Below are positions 1 to 10,332 of a stretch of DNA of 64,000 bases, piece after piece; position 1 is the first letter of the stretch, and the number at the start of each line of letters is the position of its first letter. Below the pieces are notes generated by a model. It made no database searches. It was not told the origin of the DNA and was given only the letters and a program-made list of their open reading frames with translations. Location: positions 1-64,000 of the forward strand of contig JANPFP010000073.1 of NCBI GenBank assembly GCA_031423495.1. The letters are read 5' to 3'. The translations under genes and the position numbers were made by a program. The stretch is from JACPYM01 sp031423495. GTDB lineage: Bacteria > Acidobacteriota > Blastocatellia > RBC074.

Positions 1-48
1 ACGCAGGAGCCACGCACACGCTTCAAGGTGTACCGCGCGGAAGCCTGA
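1..48 (+). CDS. C-terminal tail of a gene that begins before the window
   Basis: The first 45 bases read as an open frame ending in TRFKVYRAEA and a TGA at 46-48. The tail is too short to identify. The roughly 200 bases that follow, up to the next start, hold no further coding signal I can support. The call rests only on an open frame reaching the window edge, so it may be chance. Confidence 0.3.
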   Translation, partial: TQEPRTRFKVYRAEA

Positions 49-255
49 ACGCTTCAGCGCGCGCTGATGGTCCCTGGAATCTGATTGGTTTGGGCTGATG
101 GAGGTCATCAGGTCAGATCAACTTTGTCCAAACTCGTGATAGTACTTTCCCTTTAAGCTGAAGGAAGATAACTGCTTGAAAATATTTGGATAAGTTAGGC
201 TTCAATCTTGCTTCCATTATTTGGACAAAGCAACGCAACACGAAAGGATAATAGT

Positions 256-1245
256 ATGTTAAAGGTTGTTTTTAATAATAAAGGCAGAATTAGTATTGAT
301 TTTGTCATCGTATGCTCATCAATTATTTTGGGAATCTGGTTATTCTCCCCAAAGGCAGAAGCAGCTTGCGACGGTGTGGCAGTTTGCGGAAATGGCAACT
401 GTTACCTTTATACAGTGTTTGAATCTTCATCAGACTGTGGAACTGCTGGGGGAGGTCCCGCTTGTTGTGACTCAGAGGTTTGCTGCCGCGTTCATGTTTA
501 TCGTTGCAAAACTAACCCTCCCTGTAATTGCACTTTGCCGAGTTGTTATGTCGGCGGCTCATACGTTTACAATAAATCATGCACGCAGTTGTGTAATAGC
601 ACGTGTTCAACTTGTTATTCGTATGACGCGTGTGATGCAAGTAACTGCAATGGTGATTATTCTTATTTCTGCGACCTCAGCATGAGTTTATGTGTGCCGT
701 CTTCTCCAATCGTCATAGACATTGAAGGAAATGGATTTAACCTCACTGATGGCGCGAGCGGAGTCTGGTTCGACTTAAGAGGCGTTAGTGTTCCTGTGTT
801 AACAGCGTGGACAGCCGCGAATTCTGATGATGCCTGGCTGGGTTTGGATCGTAATGGTAACGGAACGATTGATAGCAGTCTTGAGTTATTTGGCAACGTT
901 ACCGCCCAACCCAATCCACCAGCAGGAACGGAGAAAAACGGGTTCCTGGCTTTGGCTGAATACGATAAATCAGCCAATGGAGGGAATAATGATGGGCAAG
1001 TTGATAACCGGGATTCAATTTTCGCCTCATTGCGGCTCTGGCAAGACAAGAATCACAATGGAGTTTCAGAACCTAATGAATTACATCCACTTGCTGAACT
1101 TGAGGTTGCAGTGCTGGAGTTGAATTATAAAATATCGAAAAAGATGGATCAGCACGGAAATCAATTCCGGTTTCGTGCCAAGGTTAAAGATGCTAAGGGG
1201 GCAAAAGTTGGGCGTTGGGCGTGGGACATCTTCCCTGTCAGATAA
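256..1245 (+). CDS. Exported cysteine-rich protein with a C-terminal EF-hand-like calcium-binding region
   Basis: Function is unknown. An upstream in-frame ATG at 208 exists, but the ATG at 256 follows an AAAGGA-type ribosome site and begins directly with a signal peptide (basic MLKVVFNNKGR, hydrophobic core, cut near AEA-A). Residues of about 35-145 hold roughly 20 cysteines, many as CC, CxC or CxxC, which suggests an extracellular disulfide-rich module. The C-terminal half has IDIEGNGFNLTDG and two Asp/Asn-rich loops, DRNGNGTIDSSLELFG and DKNHNGVSEPNEL, resembling calcium-binding EF-hand-like loops found in large secreted bacterial proteins. Base composition is clearly more AT-rich than the genes that follow, a possible sign of transfer. 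It stands alone and ends at a strong terminator. Confidence 0.7.
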   Translation: MLKVVFNNKGRISIDFVIVCSSIILGIWLFSPKAEAACDGVAVCGNGNCYLYTVFESSSDCGTAGGGPACCDSEVCCRVHVYRCKTNPPCNCTLPSCYVGGSYVYNKSCTQLCNSTCSTCYSYDACDASNCNGDYSYFCDLSMSLCVPSSPIVIDIEGNGFNLTDGASGVWFDLRGVSVPVLTAWTAANSDDAWLGLDRNGNGTIDSSLELFGNVTAQPNPPAGTEKNGFLALAEYDKSANGGNNDGQVDNRDSIFASLRLWQDKNHNGVSEPNELHPLAELEVAVLELNYKISKKMDQHGNQFRFRAKVKDAKGAKVGRWAWDIFPVR

Positions 1246-1282
1246 CCATAGCCTTTTCGCGCAAGGGTTAGAGTAGCAAAGG

Positions 1283-1321
1283 AAGCAGCGTACCTGACTA
1301 AGTTAGGTACGCTGCTTTTTT
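1283..1321 (+). terminator. Rho-independent terminator after the cysteine-rich gene
   Basis: A 13-bp perfect stem (AAGCAGCGTACCT at 1283-1295 pairing with 1305-1317) with a 9-nt loop is followed by a T-run. It is oriented for the plus-strand gene ending at 1245. The T-run lies on the plus side only, so it is a weaker stop for nadA coming from the other side. Confidence 0.85.
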
Positions 1322-1345
1322 ATCTGTTTAATCCCATCGCAAAAG

Positions 1346-2482
1346 CTATTGCAACTCAAGCATCCGGTCGAGCGCGACCAATGCCCACTTGGCGGTTTCG
1401 TCATCCACTTTGATTTGATTGACGACGTGTCCGGCGACGAGGTTTTCGAGCGACCACAGCAGGTTTTCGGGCGAGATGCGGAACATCGTCGCGCACATGC
1501 ACAGGTCAGGCGCAAGCAGCGTGACGAACTTGTCTGGGTTTTGTTGGGCCAGGCGATTAACGAGGTTGAGTTCGGTTCCTACTGCCCACTTGCTGCCAGC
1601 GGGAGCCTCTTTGATCGTTTTGATTATGTATTCCGTCGAGCCGTGCAAGTCTGATTTGACGACGACTTCATATTTGCATTCAGGATGAACCAGCACTTTG
1701 ATATCAGGGTGTTCAGCGCGGCGGTCATCAACGTGGCGCGGCAGAAAGCGTCCGTGAACGGAGCAAAATCCTTTCCATAAAAACAGCCGCGCTTTTTGCG
1801 CTTGCTCAACGGTGTTGCCGCCCAACGGCAAGCGCGGATCCCACACCGCCATTTCATCCAAACCAATGCCGAACTTCACGCCGGTGTTGCGTCCGAGATG
1901 TTCGTCGGGAAAAAAGAAAAGTTTGTCGCGTTGTTTGAGCGCCCAATCAAACAGCGGCACGGCGTTTGACGAAGTGCATACGACGCCGTCGCGCTGGCCG
2001 CAAAAGGCCTTGATCGCGGCGGATGAGTTCATATACGTGATGGGCAACAGCGAACTTACGCCGAGATCGGCGAGTTGTTCCCACGCTGATTCGACCTGTT
2101 CGAGTTGCGCCATGTCCGCCATCGAACAGCCCGCCGCTAGGTCAGGCAAGATCACTTGTTGATGCGCGCCGCTCAGGATGTCAGCCGATTCGGCCATGAA
2201 ATGTACGCCCGCGAAAATAATGAAATCAGCCTTCGGGCGCGTCTTGGCCTGTTGCGCCAACCCGAACGAATCGCCCGTGAAATCGGCGTGCGCGATGACG
2301 TCATCGCGTTGGTAATGATGTCCGAGAATGACTACGCGGTCGCCGAGTTGCTGGCGCGCCTGTTCGATGCGGTCAGCGAGTTCTTGTTCGCTCAACGTTA
2401 GGTAATCTTGAATCTTTTTCGCGCCGCCGGGGTTCAGCGTGACTTGCGGTGTAAGCGCGGGACTGGCAACGGTACTACTCAT
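1346..2482 (-). CDS. nadA: Quinolinate synthase NadA
   Basis: Condenses iminoaspartate with dihydroxyacetone phosphate to quinolinate in de novo NAD synthesis, using an oxygen-sensitive [4Fe-4S] cluster. The 378-residue protein shows the family hallmarks: VILGHHYQRDD near residue 51, FAGVHFMAESADIL near 90, the first cluster cysteine in AAGCSMADMA (C119), the second in VHPECKYE, and the third in the LCMC segment near the C-terminus. The ATG at 2482 follows an AGGAGC ribosome site at good spacing. NadB and nadC are not in the window, so the gene stands alone here. Length and motifs are typical. Confidence 0.96.
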   Translation of the reverse strand: MSSTVASPALTPQVTLNPGGAKKIQDYLTLSEQELADRIEQARQQLGDRVVILGHHYQRDDVIAHADFTGDSFGLAQQAKTRPKADFIIFAGVHFMAESADILSGAHQQVILPDLAAGCSMADMAQLEQVESAWEQLADLGVSSLLPITYMNSSAAIKAFCGQRDGVVCTSSNAVPLFDWALKQRDKLFFFPDEHLGRNTGVKFGIGLDEMAVWDPRLPLGGNTVEQAQKARLFLWKGFCSVHGRFLPRHVDDRRAEHPDIKVLVHPECKYEVVVKSDLHGSTEYIIKTIKEAPAGSKWAVGTELNLVNRLAQQNPDKFVTLLAPDLCMCATMFRISPENLLWSLENLVAGHVVNQIKVDDETAKWALVALDRMLELQ

Positions 2483-2576
2483 AAATGCTCCTGTGATTGC
2501 GATGAATAAAGTTAGTGTATGTTTGACACTATGCGTCGCAGTCTACGGTTCGTGATGGCGACGCGCAAGCGCAATT

Positions 2577-3950
<1,374 letters not shown>

Positions 3951-3968
3951 CTTTAGATTATTCCGGGA

Positions 3969-6221
3969 TTATTCCGCCTGCGTTTGTATCGGTAACTCAA
4001 TCGTGAAGCGCGCGCCGTGCGGCAAATTTTCGCTCACGCGAATGCGCCCCTGATGTTCGACTATCGTATGGCTCACAATCGCCAATCCCAAACCTGTGCC
4101 GCGTTTGCGCGTAGAAAAATCGGGCGTGAAAACCCGTTCGCGGTCAGCCGACGGAATGCCCGGCCCCGTATCGCTGACCGTGAGTTCGACAATTTCGCGG
4201 TCAGTGTGCGCGCGCGTTTCAATCGTAATCTGGCGTGCGGCTTCTTGCGTTCCCCCCGCCCCCATTGCTTCCATCGCGTTATCTATCAGGTTGACCAGCA
4301 CGCGCTTGATCTGTTCGGCGTCAATCATCACAGTGGGCAAAGCGTCAGCCAAACGTAACTCAATACGCACGCCCTCTAGCCGATCTTGATAGAGCTTGGC
4401 AGCACCCGTGACGACTTCGTTAAGCGCGGCGGGTTTAAGTTCGGCGTTGGGCAGCCGCGCATAAGTCGAGAACTCATCCACCATCCGTTGCAACGTAGTG
4501 ACTTCAGTCCCAATCAGCGCCGTGCATTCGCGTACGAGTTGCGCCTGACGATCAGTGAGGTTTTGGCTGTTCAGCTTGCCGCTGTGACCGTTCGCGTTTT
4601 CGCTCAACAGATTTTTTGCCAGCCGTTCAGCCGAGAGGCGAATCGGCGTGAGCGGATTTTTGATTTCGTGCGCCATGCGGCGCGCGACTTCGCTCCACGC
4701 GGCGCGGCGTTGGGCTTCGATCAAATCGCTGAGGTCTTCGATGACGATGACGGCTCCGCGCCGTTTGCCTTGTTGATCGAGCAGCGCGCTGACCGTTACG
4801 GCGGCATCAAGCGGAGCCTGATTGGCAAGTGTGAAATGCACTTCGCGCGTGACGAGTCCCAGGCGTTCAGCACCGCGAATCAGGCGCGCGAGTTCGGCGC
4901 GCTGTTCGAGCGGCAACAGGCCTTCGAGCGCAGTGCCGGTCGTGACGCCTTCTTCAAGACGGAGCAGCCGCAAAGCCGCCGTATTGATCGTTGTCACATT
5001 GTTGCTGGCGTCGAGCGAAATCACGCCGGCAGAAAGGCTTTGCAAAATGGTTTCGATATAACGACGCCGTTCTTCTAACCGGTTGCGGTTGTCGCGCAAT
5101 TCAAACGTCATCTCGTTGAACGAACGCGCCAGCGTCGCCAGTTCGTCATCGCCCGTGATGACGGTTTGATAATCGAGATCGCCCGCGCGTATATGTTCGG
5201 TGGCCTGCGCGAGTCTCTCAACCGGGTCGGCGATGGTGCGGCCTACGTAATGGGCAAGCCAGAAGGCGATGAAAAGTACGAGCAGGGCAATCAGCGAAAA
5301 CGTTTGCAACGAAGACCGTGAAATCAAGCGGCGGCGTTGTTTGAGTTCTTCGTAATAGGTTTGTGCCGAACGAATGTGATCAATTTGCGCGGCGTAATGC
5401 GGTGCGACTTCGCGCACGAGTGTGAGCGCCATTTGGTTAGTCACAGGTACGGCAGCGACTAACGTCAGGCGTAGCGTTTTATTCTCGCGGTCACCGATCT
5501 CAGCGTGTCCGGCAGTTCCGCCTTGCGCGCGCGTTCGCAACTCTTGCAACGTTTCGCGGGCTTTGGGGCCGAAGGTTTGCGATTCAGTGCGGGCAAAGCG
5601 TGGTAGCTTGAGATTTTGCGTAGCGCTGAATTCGGCCAATAACAAATCGTGTGTTTGGGCTTCGGTGGCGAGCGCGGCTGATTGCTGTTCGACGGGCAAC
5701 CGAGTGATGGTGCGCGACAGCGTGAGGGCGAGGGCTTCGAGCCGTTCGCCTTCGCGGGCGAGCGCGTCGGTTTCGATGAAGGTCGCGGTCGTGAGAATTT
5801 CGTCGCTGGGCAAGCTGAACCATTTATCAATGCTGCGATTGATATAACCGCGCATCGCAAAGAACAAAAACATCACCGGCAAAAACGAAAGCGCGATGAA
5901 AAAAATCACCAGCCGTTTGCGAAAGCGCGCGCCCAGCTTTCCGCTTTGCTGTTCGCGGCGCAGCTTGATGATGTTGCGTGCGAGAATCATCAGCAACACA
6001 ACAAAGGCCGTGAAATTCAAGGTCGAGAGCGCAAAGAAAATCAGCGCCTGACCCGCGTTGTCAGGCCGCAGGAATTTCAGCGTGTCGAACGCCTGTAACA
6101 CGAACAGCACGGCGAGCAACACCGTCGTGATCGTAGTCAGTACGATTACGCGAATGCGGCGCGCGCGCAGGCTAGGTGAATTGGTTTCGAGTTCGGGCAT
6201 ACGATTGAAGGACAACGCCAC
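3969..6221 (-). CDS. NtrY-like membrane sensor histidine kinase
   Basis: A 750-residue sensor kinase. The N-terminal third carries several hydrophobic segments (for example VIVLTTITTVLLAVLFVLQAF and ALIFFALSTLNFTAFVVLLM), an extracytoplasmic region, and a membrane segment near 315-335. A HAMP segment (DPVERLAQATEHIRAGDLD), a PAS domain and a HisKA domain with the phospho-acceptor histidine in ARRMAHEIKNPLTPIRLSAE follow. The C-terminal HATPase has N box NLIDNAMEAM, G1 DTGPGIP and G2 GTGLGLAI. The longest frame starts at a GTG (6221). An in-frame ATG at 6200 is the alternative, and neither has a clear ribosome site. It precedes its regulator on the same strand and is divergent from the CPBP protease gene. 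Confidence 0.93.
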   Translation of the reverse strand: MALSFNRMPELETNSPSLRARRIRVIVLTTITTVLLAVLFVLQAFDTLKFLRPDNAGQALIFFALSTLNFTAFVVLLMILARNIIKLRREQQSGKLGARFRKRLVIFFIALSFLPVMFLFFAMRGYINRSIDKWFSLPSDEILTTATFIETDALAREGERLEALALTLSRTITRLPVEQQSAALATEAQTHDLLLAEFSATQNLKLPRFARTESQTFGPKARETLQELRTRAQGGTAGHAEIGDRENKTLRLTLVAAVPVTNQMALTLVREVAPHYAAQIDHIRSAQTYYEELKQRRRLISRSSLQTFSLIALLVLFIAFWLAHYVGRTIADPVERLAQATEHIRAGDLDYQTVITGDDELATLARSFNEMTFELRDNRNRLEERRRYIETILQSLSAGVISLDASNNVTTINTAALRLLRLEEGVTTGTALEGLLPLEQRAELARLIRGAERLGLVTREVHFTLANQAPLDAAVTVSALLDQQGKRRGAVIVIEDLSDLIEAQRRAAWSEVARRMAHEIKNPLTPIRLSAERLAKNLLSENANGHSGKLNSQNLTDRQAQLVRECTALIGTEVTTLQRMVDEFSTYARLPNAELKPAALNEVVTGAAKLYQDRLEGVRIELRLADALPTVMIDAEQIKRVLVNLIDNAMEAMGAGGTQEAARQITIETRAHTDREIVELTVSDTGPGIPSADRERVFTPDFSTRKRGTGLGLAIVSHTIVEHQGRIRVSENLPHGARFTIELPIQTQAE

Positions 6222-6277
6222 TATGGTAACAAGCGCATTCTTGCGCGGAAAGGCGCGTGTTTTATGATGGCGGCACG

Positions 6278-7195
6278 ATGGAACTTCAATCCGTATTTAT
6301 CAATCCCGCGACACGACGTTTGCGCAGCGGCTGGCGCGTGTTGATTTACGTCACGGTGCTGGCGCTGCCGAATCTGATTATTGGTTTGCTGCTCAAAGCC
6401 ACTTCGCCGCCGCCTTCTTCTGCTGTTTCCAACAGTTTCGACGTTAGTTGGTCAATGATTGCGGTTTATGCGGTGACGAATGTATGGGTAGTGTTTGTTT
6501 CTATCGCGGCCTTTCGCTGGCTGGACGGCGCGAGTTGGCACGCATGGGGCTTTCTGTTGCATTCGGGGTGGAGCCGCGATTTAGGCGCAGGCTTGTTGAT
6601 TGGCTTTGCGATGATTGGCGCGGTCGTCGGATTGCAGTTGCTTGGCGGAGGCACGCGCTTGCACGCGGCGAATAGCAATTCTTGGCGCGGCATCATCGCG
6701 GCGACAGTGTTGCTGTGGCTGGCCGCTGCGTTTGAAGAGTTGGTGTTTCGCGGATACGCCTTTCAAACCTTGTTGCGCGACGTACCGACGTGGGTTCCCA
6801 TTGTCATCCTCAATGTCTTTTTCGGTCTGGCGCATTGGACGAATCCGAGCCGGACGACGTTCTCAACCATCAACACGGCGCTCGCGGGCGTGTGGCTCGC
6901 GCTGGCCGTGATGCGCACACGCAGCTTGTGGCTAGCGACCGGATTGCATTTCAGTTGGAACTGGACGATGGGCGTGCTGTTCGGCTTGCCAGTCAGCGGA
7001 ATGCGTTTGCCCAATACGTTTCTGTTTGCCTCAAGCGTTGAGCCGCTGTGGTTGACCGGCGGCAGTTATGGCAGCGAAGGCGGCATCACGGCGACGCTGG
7101 CCTTTTCGCTGTGTGCGCTTTGGATTTGGCGTACGACGAAGTTGCGCGTCGCGTCTCAAACCGAACTCGCCTTGTCTGACCAATCACTTACCTGA
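6278..7195 (+). CDS. CPBP (CAAX/Abi) family intramembrane metalloprotease
   Basis: A polytopic membrane protein with the three motifs of the CPBP/Abi glutamic-type intramembrane protease family: EELVFRGYAFQ, FGLAHWTNPS and GLHFSWNW. In characterised relatives these residues form the active site. Eight or so hydrophobic segments are visible. I chose the ATG at 6278 because family members begin close to the NPATRRLRSGWR segment. A GTG at 6257 preceded by GGAAAGG is a credible alternative that adds seven residues. The substrate is unknown. It is divergently transcribed from the NtrY-like kinase. Confidence 0.88.
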   Translation: MELQSVFINPATRRLRSGWRVLIYVTVLALPNLIIGLLLKATSPPPSSAVSNSFDVSWSMIAVYAVTNVWVVFVSIAAFRWLDGASWHAWGFLLHSGWSRDLGAGLLIGFAMIGAVVGLQLLGGGTRLHAANSNSWRGIIAATVLLWLAAAFEELVFRGYAFQTLLRDVPTWVPIVILNVFFGLAHWTNPSRTTFSTINTALAGVWLALAVMRTRSLWLATGLHFSWNWTMGVLFGLPVSGMRLPNTFLFASSVEPLWLTGGSYGSEGGITATLAFSLCALWIWRTTKLRVASQTELALSDQSLT

Positions 7196-7366
7196 TGGCA
7201 CGCAACTCTCGACAACTCAGCCCGCGTTGACTATCTTGCGCGTAATAAAAACGATAAATCGCTTCATTCTTTTGGCTTATAGTTTTTCAAGCCTGTAAGC
7301 CATCGTAGCGAGCGCGTTTCATCATTCAATCTAGCAATCATTACGCACCACAAAGGAGTCATCAGT

Positions 7367-8992
7367 ATGGATCCCCGTCCTGTCAAAGCACCGAGCCAAT
7401 CGGGCTGGAATCCCAGTTCATTCGGGCTGGAAAAACAAGGCATCAAGACACAACACGCTTATTGGAATCTATCAGCAGGTGAGCTTTACGAACACGTCAT
7501 GCGCCGCAACGAAGGCCAGGTCGCGCACCTCGGCCCGTTGGTCGTCAACACCGGACAGCACACCGGACGTTCGCCCAACGACAAATTCATCGTGCGCGAG
7601 GCTTCGTCAGAAAAGCACGTTTGGTGGGGCAAGGTGAACCGCGAAATCTCGGCAGAAAACTTTGAGCGCCTTTATCAAAAGATGCTGGCGCATATCGCGC
7701 AACGCGAAATGTATGTGCAGGATTGCTTTGCCGGAGCCGCGCCTGAATATCGCGTACCGATTCGCGTCGTGACCGAATATGCCTGGCACAGTTTGTTTGC
7801 GCGCCATATGTTTGTGCGACCTGATTGGGCGACGCAGGCCAGCAGCCACACGCCCGAATTCACGGTCATCAATACGCCGAGTTTGATGGCTGATCCGGCG
7901 ACCGATGGCACGACTTCGGGCACGTTCATTCTGATGAATTTCGCGCGCAAGCTGATTTTGATCGGCGGGACGAGTTACGCGGGCGAGACGAAAAAATCCA
8001 TCTTCACGCTGTTGAATTATTTGCTGCCGTTACGCAATACGCTCTCAATGCATTGTTCGGCAAACATCGGCAAAGGTGGCGACACGGCGATCTTTTTCGG
8101 CTTGTCAGGTACAGGCAAAACGACGCTATCGGCTGACCCCGAACGCCGCTTGATCGGCGACGACGAACACGGCTGGTCTGACAGAGGCGTATTCAATTTT
8201 GAAGGCGGCTGTTACGCCAAAGTCATCAACCTTTCGCCCGAAGCCGAGCCGGACATTTATGCCTGCACGCGGCGTTTCGGCACCGTGCTGGAAAACGTAG
8301 TGATGGATCAAACTACGCGCCGTCTGGATTTGGACAGCAACGCGCTGACTGAAAATACGCGGGCGGCCTATCCGATTTCTTACATACCGAATTACGAACC
8401 GAGCGGGCAGGGCGGGCATCCGAGCAACATCATCATGCTGACTGCGGATGCCTTCGGCGTGCTGCCGCCCATCTCCAGGCTGACGCCCGAACAGGCGATG
8501 TACCATTTCATTTCTGGCTACACGGCGAAAGTGGCGGGTACGGAAAAAGGCTTGGGCAAAGAACCGTCGGCAACGTTCTCGACCTGCTTTGGCGCACCGT
8601 TCATGGTTCATCATCCGGGTGTATACGCCGAGTTGTTGCGCGAACGCATCGCCAAAAACAACGCAGAATGCTGGCTGGTGAATACAGGTTGGTCAGGCGG
8701 CCCTTACGGCGAAGGCCAACGAATGAAAATCGCTTACACGCGCGCGATGGTGCGCGCCGCGCTCAACGGCAGCCTCAATCAAGTCGCGACCGAAGCCGAC
8801 CCGATCTTCGGCGTTCACGTACCGGTGAGTTGCCCCGATGTGCCGAACGAAGTGCTGAGGCCGCGCAATACGTGGCGCGACGCGGCGGCTTACGACGCCA
8901 AAGCCAAACATCTGGCGAGTTTGTTTCAAGAGAACTTCAAACAGTTTGAGGCGGGTGTGTCAGAGGCGGTGAAGGCGGCGGGGCCGACTTGA
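7367..8992 (+). CDS. pckA: Phosphoenolpyruvate carboxykinase (ATP)
   Basis: Converts oxaloacetate and ATP to phosphoenolpyruvate, CO2 and ADP, the first committed step of gluconeogenesis, in the cytosol. The 541-residue length is typical of the ATP-dependent class. Visible motifs are TGRSPNDKFIV, the kinase-1a loop GLSGTGKTTLSADPERRLIGDD near residue 245, GEGQRMKIAYTR and the C-terminal PRNTW segment. The ATG at 7367 follows AAAGGAG. It is a single gene. The 430-base gap after it contains only tRNA-Leu. Confidence 0.97.
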   Translation: MDPRPVKAPSQSGWNPSSFGLEKQGIKTQHAYWNLSAGELYEHVMRRNEGQVAHLGPLVVNTGQHTGRSPNDKFIVREASSEKHVWWGKVNREISAENFERLYQKMLAHIAQREMYVQDCFAGAAPEYRVPIRVVTEYAWHSLFARHMFVRPDWATQASSHTPEFTVINTPSLMADPATDGTTSGTFILMNFARKLILIGGTSYAGETKKSIFTLLNYLLPLRNTLSMHCSANIGKGGDTAIFFGLSGTGKTTLSADPERRLIGDDEHGWSDRGVFNFEGGCYAKVINLSPEAEPDIYACTRRFGTVLENVVMDQTTRRLDLDSNALTENTRAAYPISYIPNYEPSGQGGHPSNIIMLTADAFGVLPPISRLTPEQAMYHFISGYTAKVAGTEKGLGKEPSATFSTCFGAPFMVHHPGVYAELLRERIAKNNAECWLVNTGWSGGPYGEGQRMKIAYTRAMVRAALNGSLNQVATEADPIFGVHVPVSCPDVPNEVLRPRNTWRDAAAYDAKAKHLASLFQENFKQFEAGVSEAVKAAGPT

Positions 8993-9203
8993 ACAACGTT
9001 GGCCGACACCTCACGCAAGTCAAAAAACGCTTGACCAAAATTGACGACGCCTTGTTCAAACCAGCCCTTTCCTGAACCGGTGACGATGTGCCTGTTGATG
9101 GAATCTGCCGTGCTTGACCGTCCCAAGGTCGCTGCCTATAATCCGCCTGCTTTGAACGACGCAGCTTACCTTTCATCGAAATCGTTCAATGGTTTTTGCA
9201 AGT

Positions 9204-9290
9204 GGGGACGTGGCGGAATTGGTAGACGCGCGGGTCTCAAAAACCCGTTACCTTACGGTAGTGTGGGTTCGATTCCCACCATCCCCACCA
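9204..9290 (+). tRNA. tRNA-Leu (anticodon CAA)
   Basis: An 87-nt class II tRNA with encoded CCA. The D-arm core GCGGAATTGGTAGACGC is the usual leucine form. The anticodon stem CGGGT/ACCCG encloses loop CTCAAAA with anticodon CAA, the variable arm is TACCTTACGGTA, and the T arm GTGGG-TTCGATT-CCCAC is perfect. The acceptor stem GGGGACG/CATCCCC has one C-A mismatch at 6-67. The surrounding gap (8993-9425) shows nothing else I can support. Confidence 0.95.
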
Positions 9291-9425
9291 TTTCATTTCT
9301 TTCCTTTTCACAATCAGAAACACCACAACAGGGCGCGAGCCTGCTTGCCCGTCTTTGCCGTAAGCCGTTATAGTGCAGCCGTTTTTGCGACACTCCTTCA
9401 ACAAAAAACTGAGCAGTAACCCCGG

Positions 9426-10250
9426 ATGCGAAGCCTCTCACTCAAACTCGCGCACCTTTTGTGCAGCTTCTTGTGCAGCTTGGCGCTGTGCCTGTCAGCT
9501 TTCTGTTTCAATCTCAAAGCCGATGACGAACTTCCAGTCGCTCTTGTAGGCCGACTCGCTACGGTCAATGCCGCCAGCTATCAACCGCAACTCGCGCCCG
9601 GCGGCATTGCATCGGCATTCGGTACGCGACTGACCGAACAAACCGCGCGCGCCGAGCGCCAACCACTGCCGCTCGAAATCAATCAACTCGGCATTCGTTT
9701 GCTCGACAGTCAAGGCGAGCCTTTCACGGCACCACTGTTTTTCGTCTCGCCCAACCAGATCAATTTTCTCATTCCCGATCAAATCGCTACCGGACGCGCG
9801 CAAATCTTTCTTACGGATGGCGAAGCGCTGGTGGCACAGGGCGAACTCACGATCACCAACGCCGCGCCCGCGTTGTTTACGCTCTCAGGCAACGGCAAAG
9901 GCTTGCCCGCCGCACTCACAACGGATGATGGCGATAGTTACGCCTCGGTCGCCAAGTCCGACGGTTCACCGCGCCCGATTGCGTTGGGCAAAACTGAACG
10001 TCCGCAATATCTGTTGCTGTTCGGCACGGGGTTTCGCTATGCCTATAACCTGCGCGTAAAGCTCGGCGGCGTGCTGCTAAAACCGGTTTACGTCGGTGCC
10101 CAAGGCGCACTGTCAGGACTTGATCAAATCAACCTCATCCTCCCGCCCGACACCCGCGCAGGTTTGCTAGAACTCTTCGTCATCGGTGACGGCGTGGCAA
10201 GCAATGCCGTAGCAGTGCAAATCGCCTCGTCTGAAAAAACTTTCCGCTAA
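9426..10250 (+). CDS. Exported protein with a TIGR03437-type domain
   Basis: A 274-residue secreted or surface protein. The N-terminus is a signal peptide with a long hydrophobic core (LLCSFLCSLALCLSAF). The body has the pattern VNAASYQP-x-LAPGGIAS-x-FG, then PLFFVSPNQINFLIPD and TITNAAPALFT, which is characteristic of the TIGR03437 domain (C-terminal domain of many exported Acidobacteria proteins). Here the domain makes up nearly the whole protein rather than the tail of a larger repeat protein. Function is unknown, with an adhesion or surface role likely by family context. The start follows a weak ribosome site. Confidence 0.8.
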   Translation: MRSLSLKLAHLLCSFLCSLALCLSAFCFNLKADDELPVALVGRLATVNAASYQPQLAPGGIASAFGTRLTEQTARAERQPLPLEINQLGIRLLDSQGEPFTAPLFFVSPNQINFLIPDQIATGRAQIFLTDGEALVAQGELTITNAAPALFTLSGNGKGLPAALTTDDGDSYASVAKSDGSPRPIALGKTERPQYLLLFGTGFRYAYNLRVKLGGVLLKPVYVGAQGALSGLDQINLILPPDTRAGLLELFVIGDGVASNAVAVQIASSEKTFR

Positions 10251-10332
10251 CCCCTCCATGTTTGAAACATCATTGGCGATAGCATAAGCATGCAGTTCAC
10301 TCACTCATTTCTGTAATATGGAAAAGGAAACG

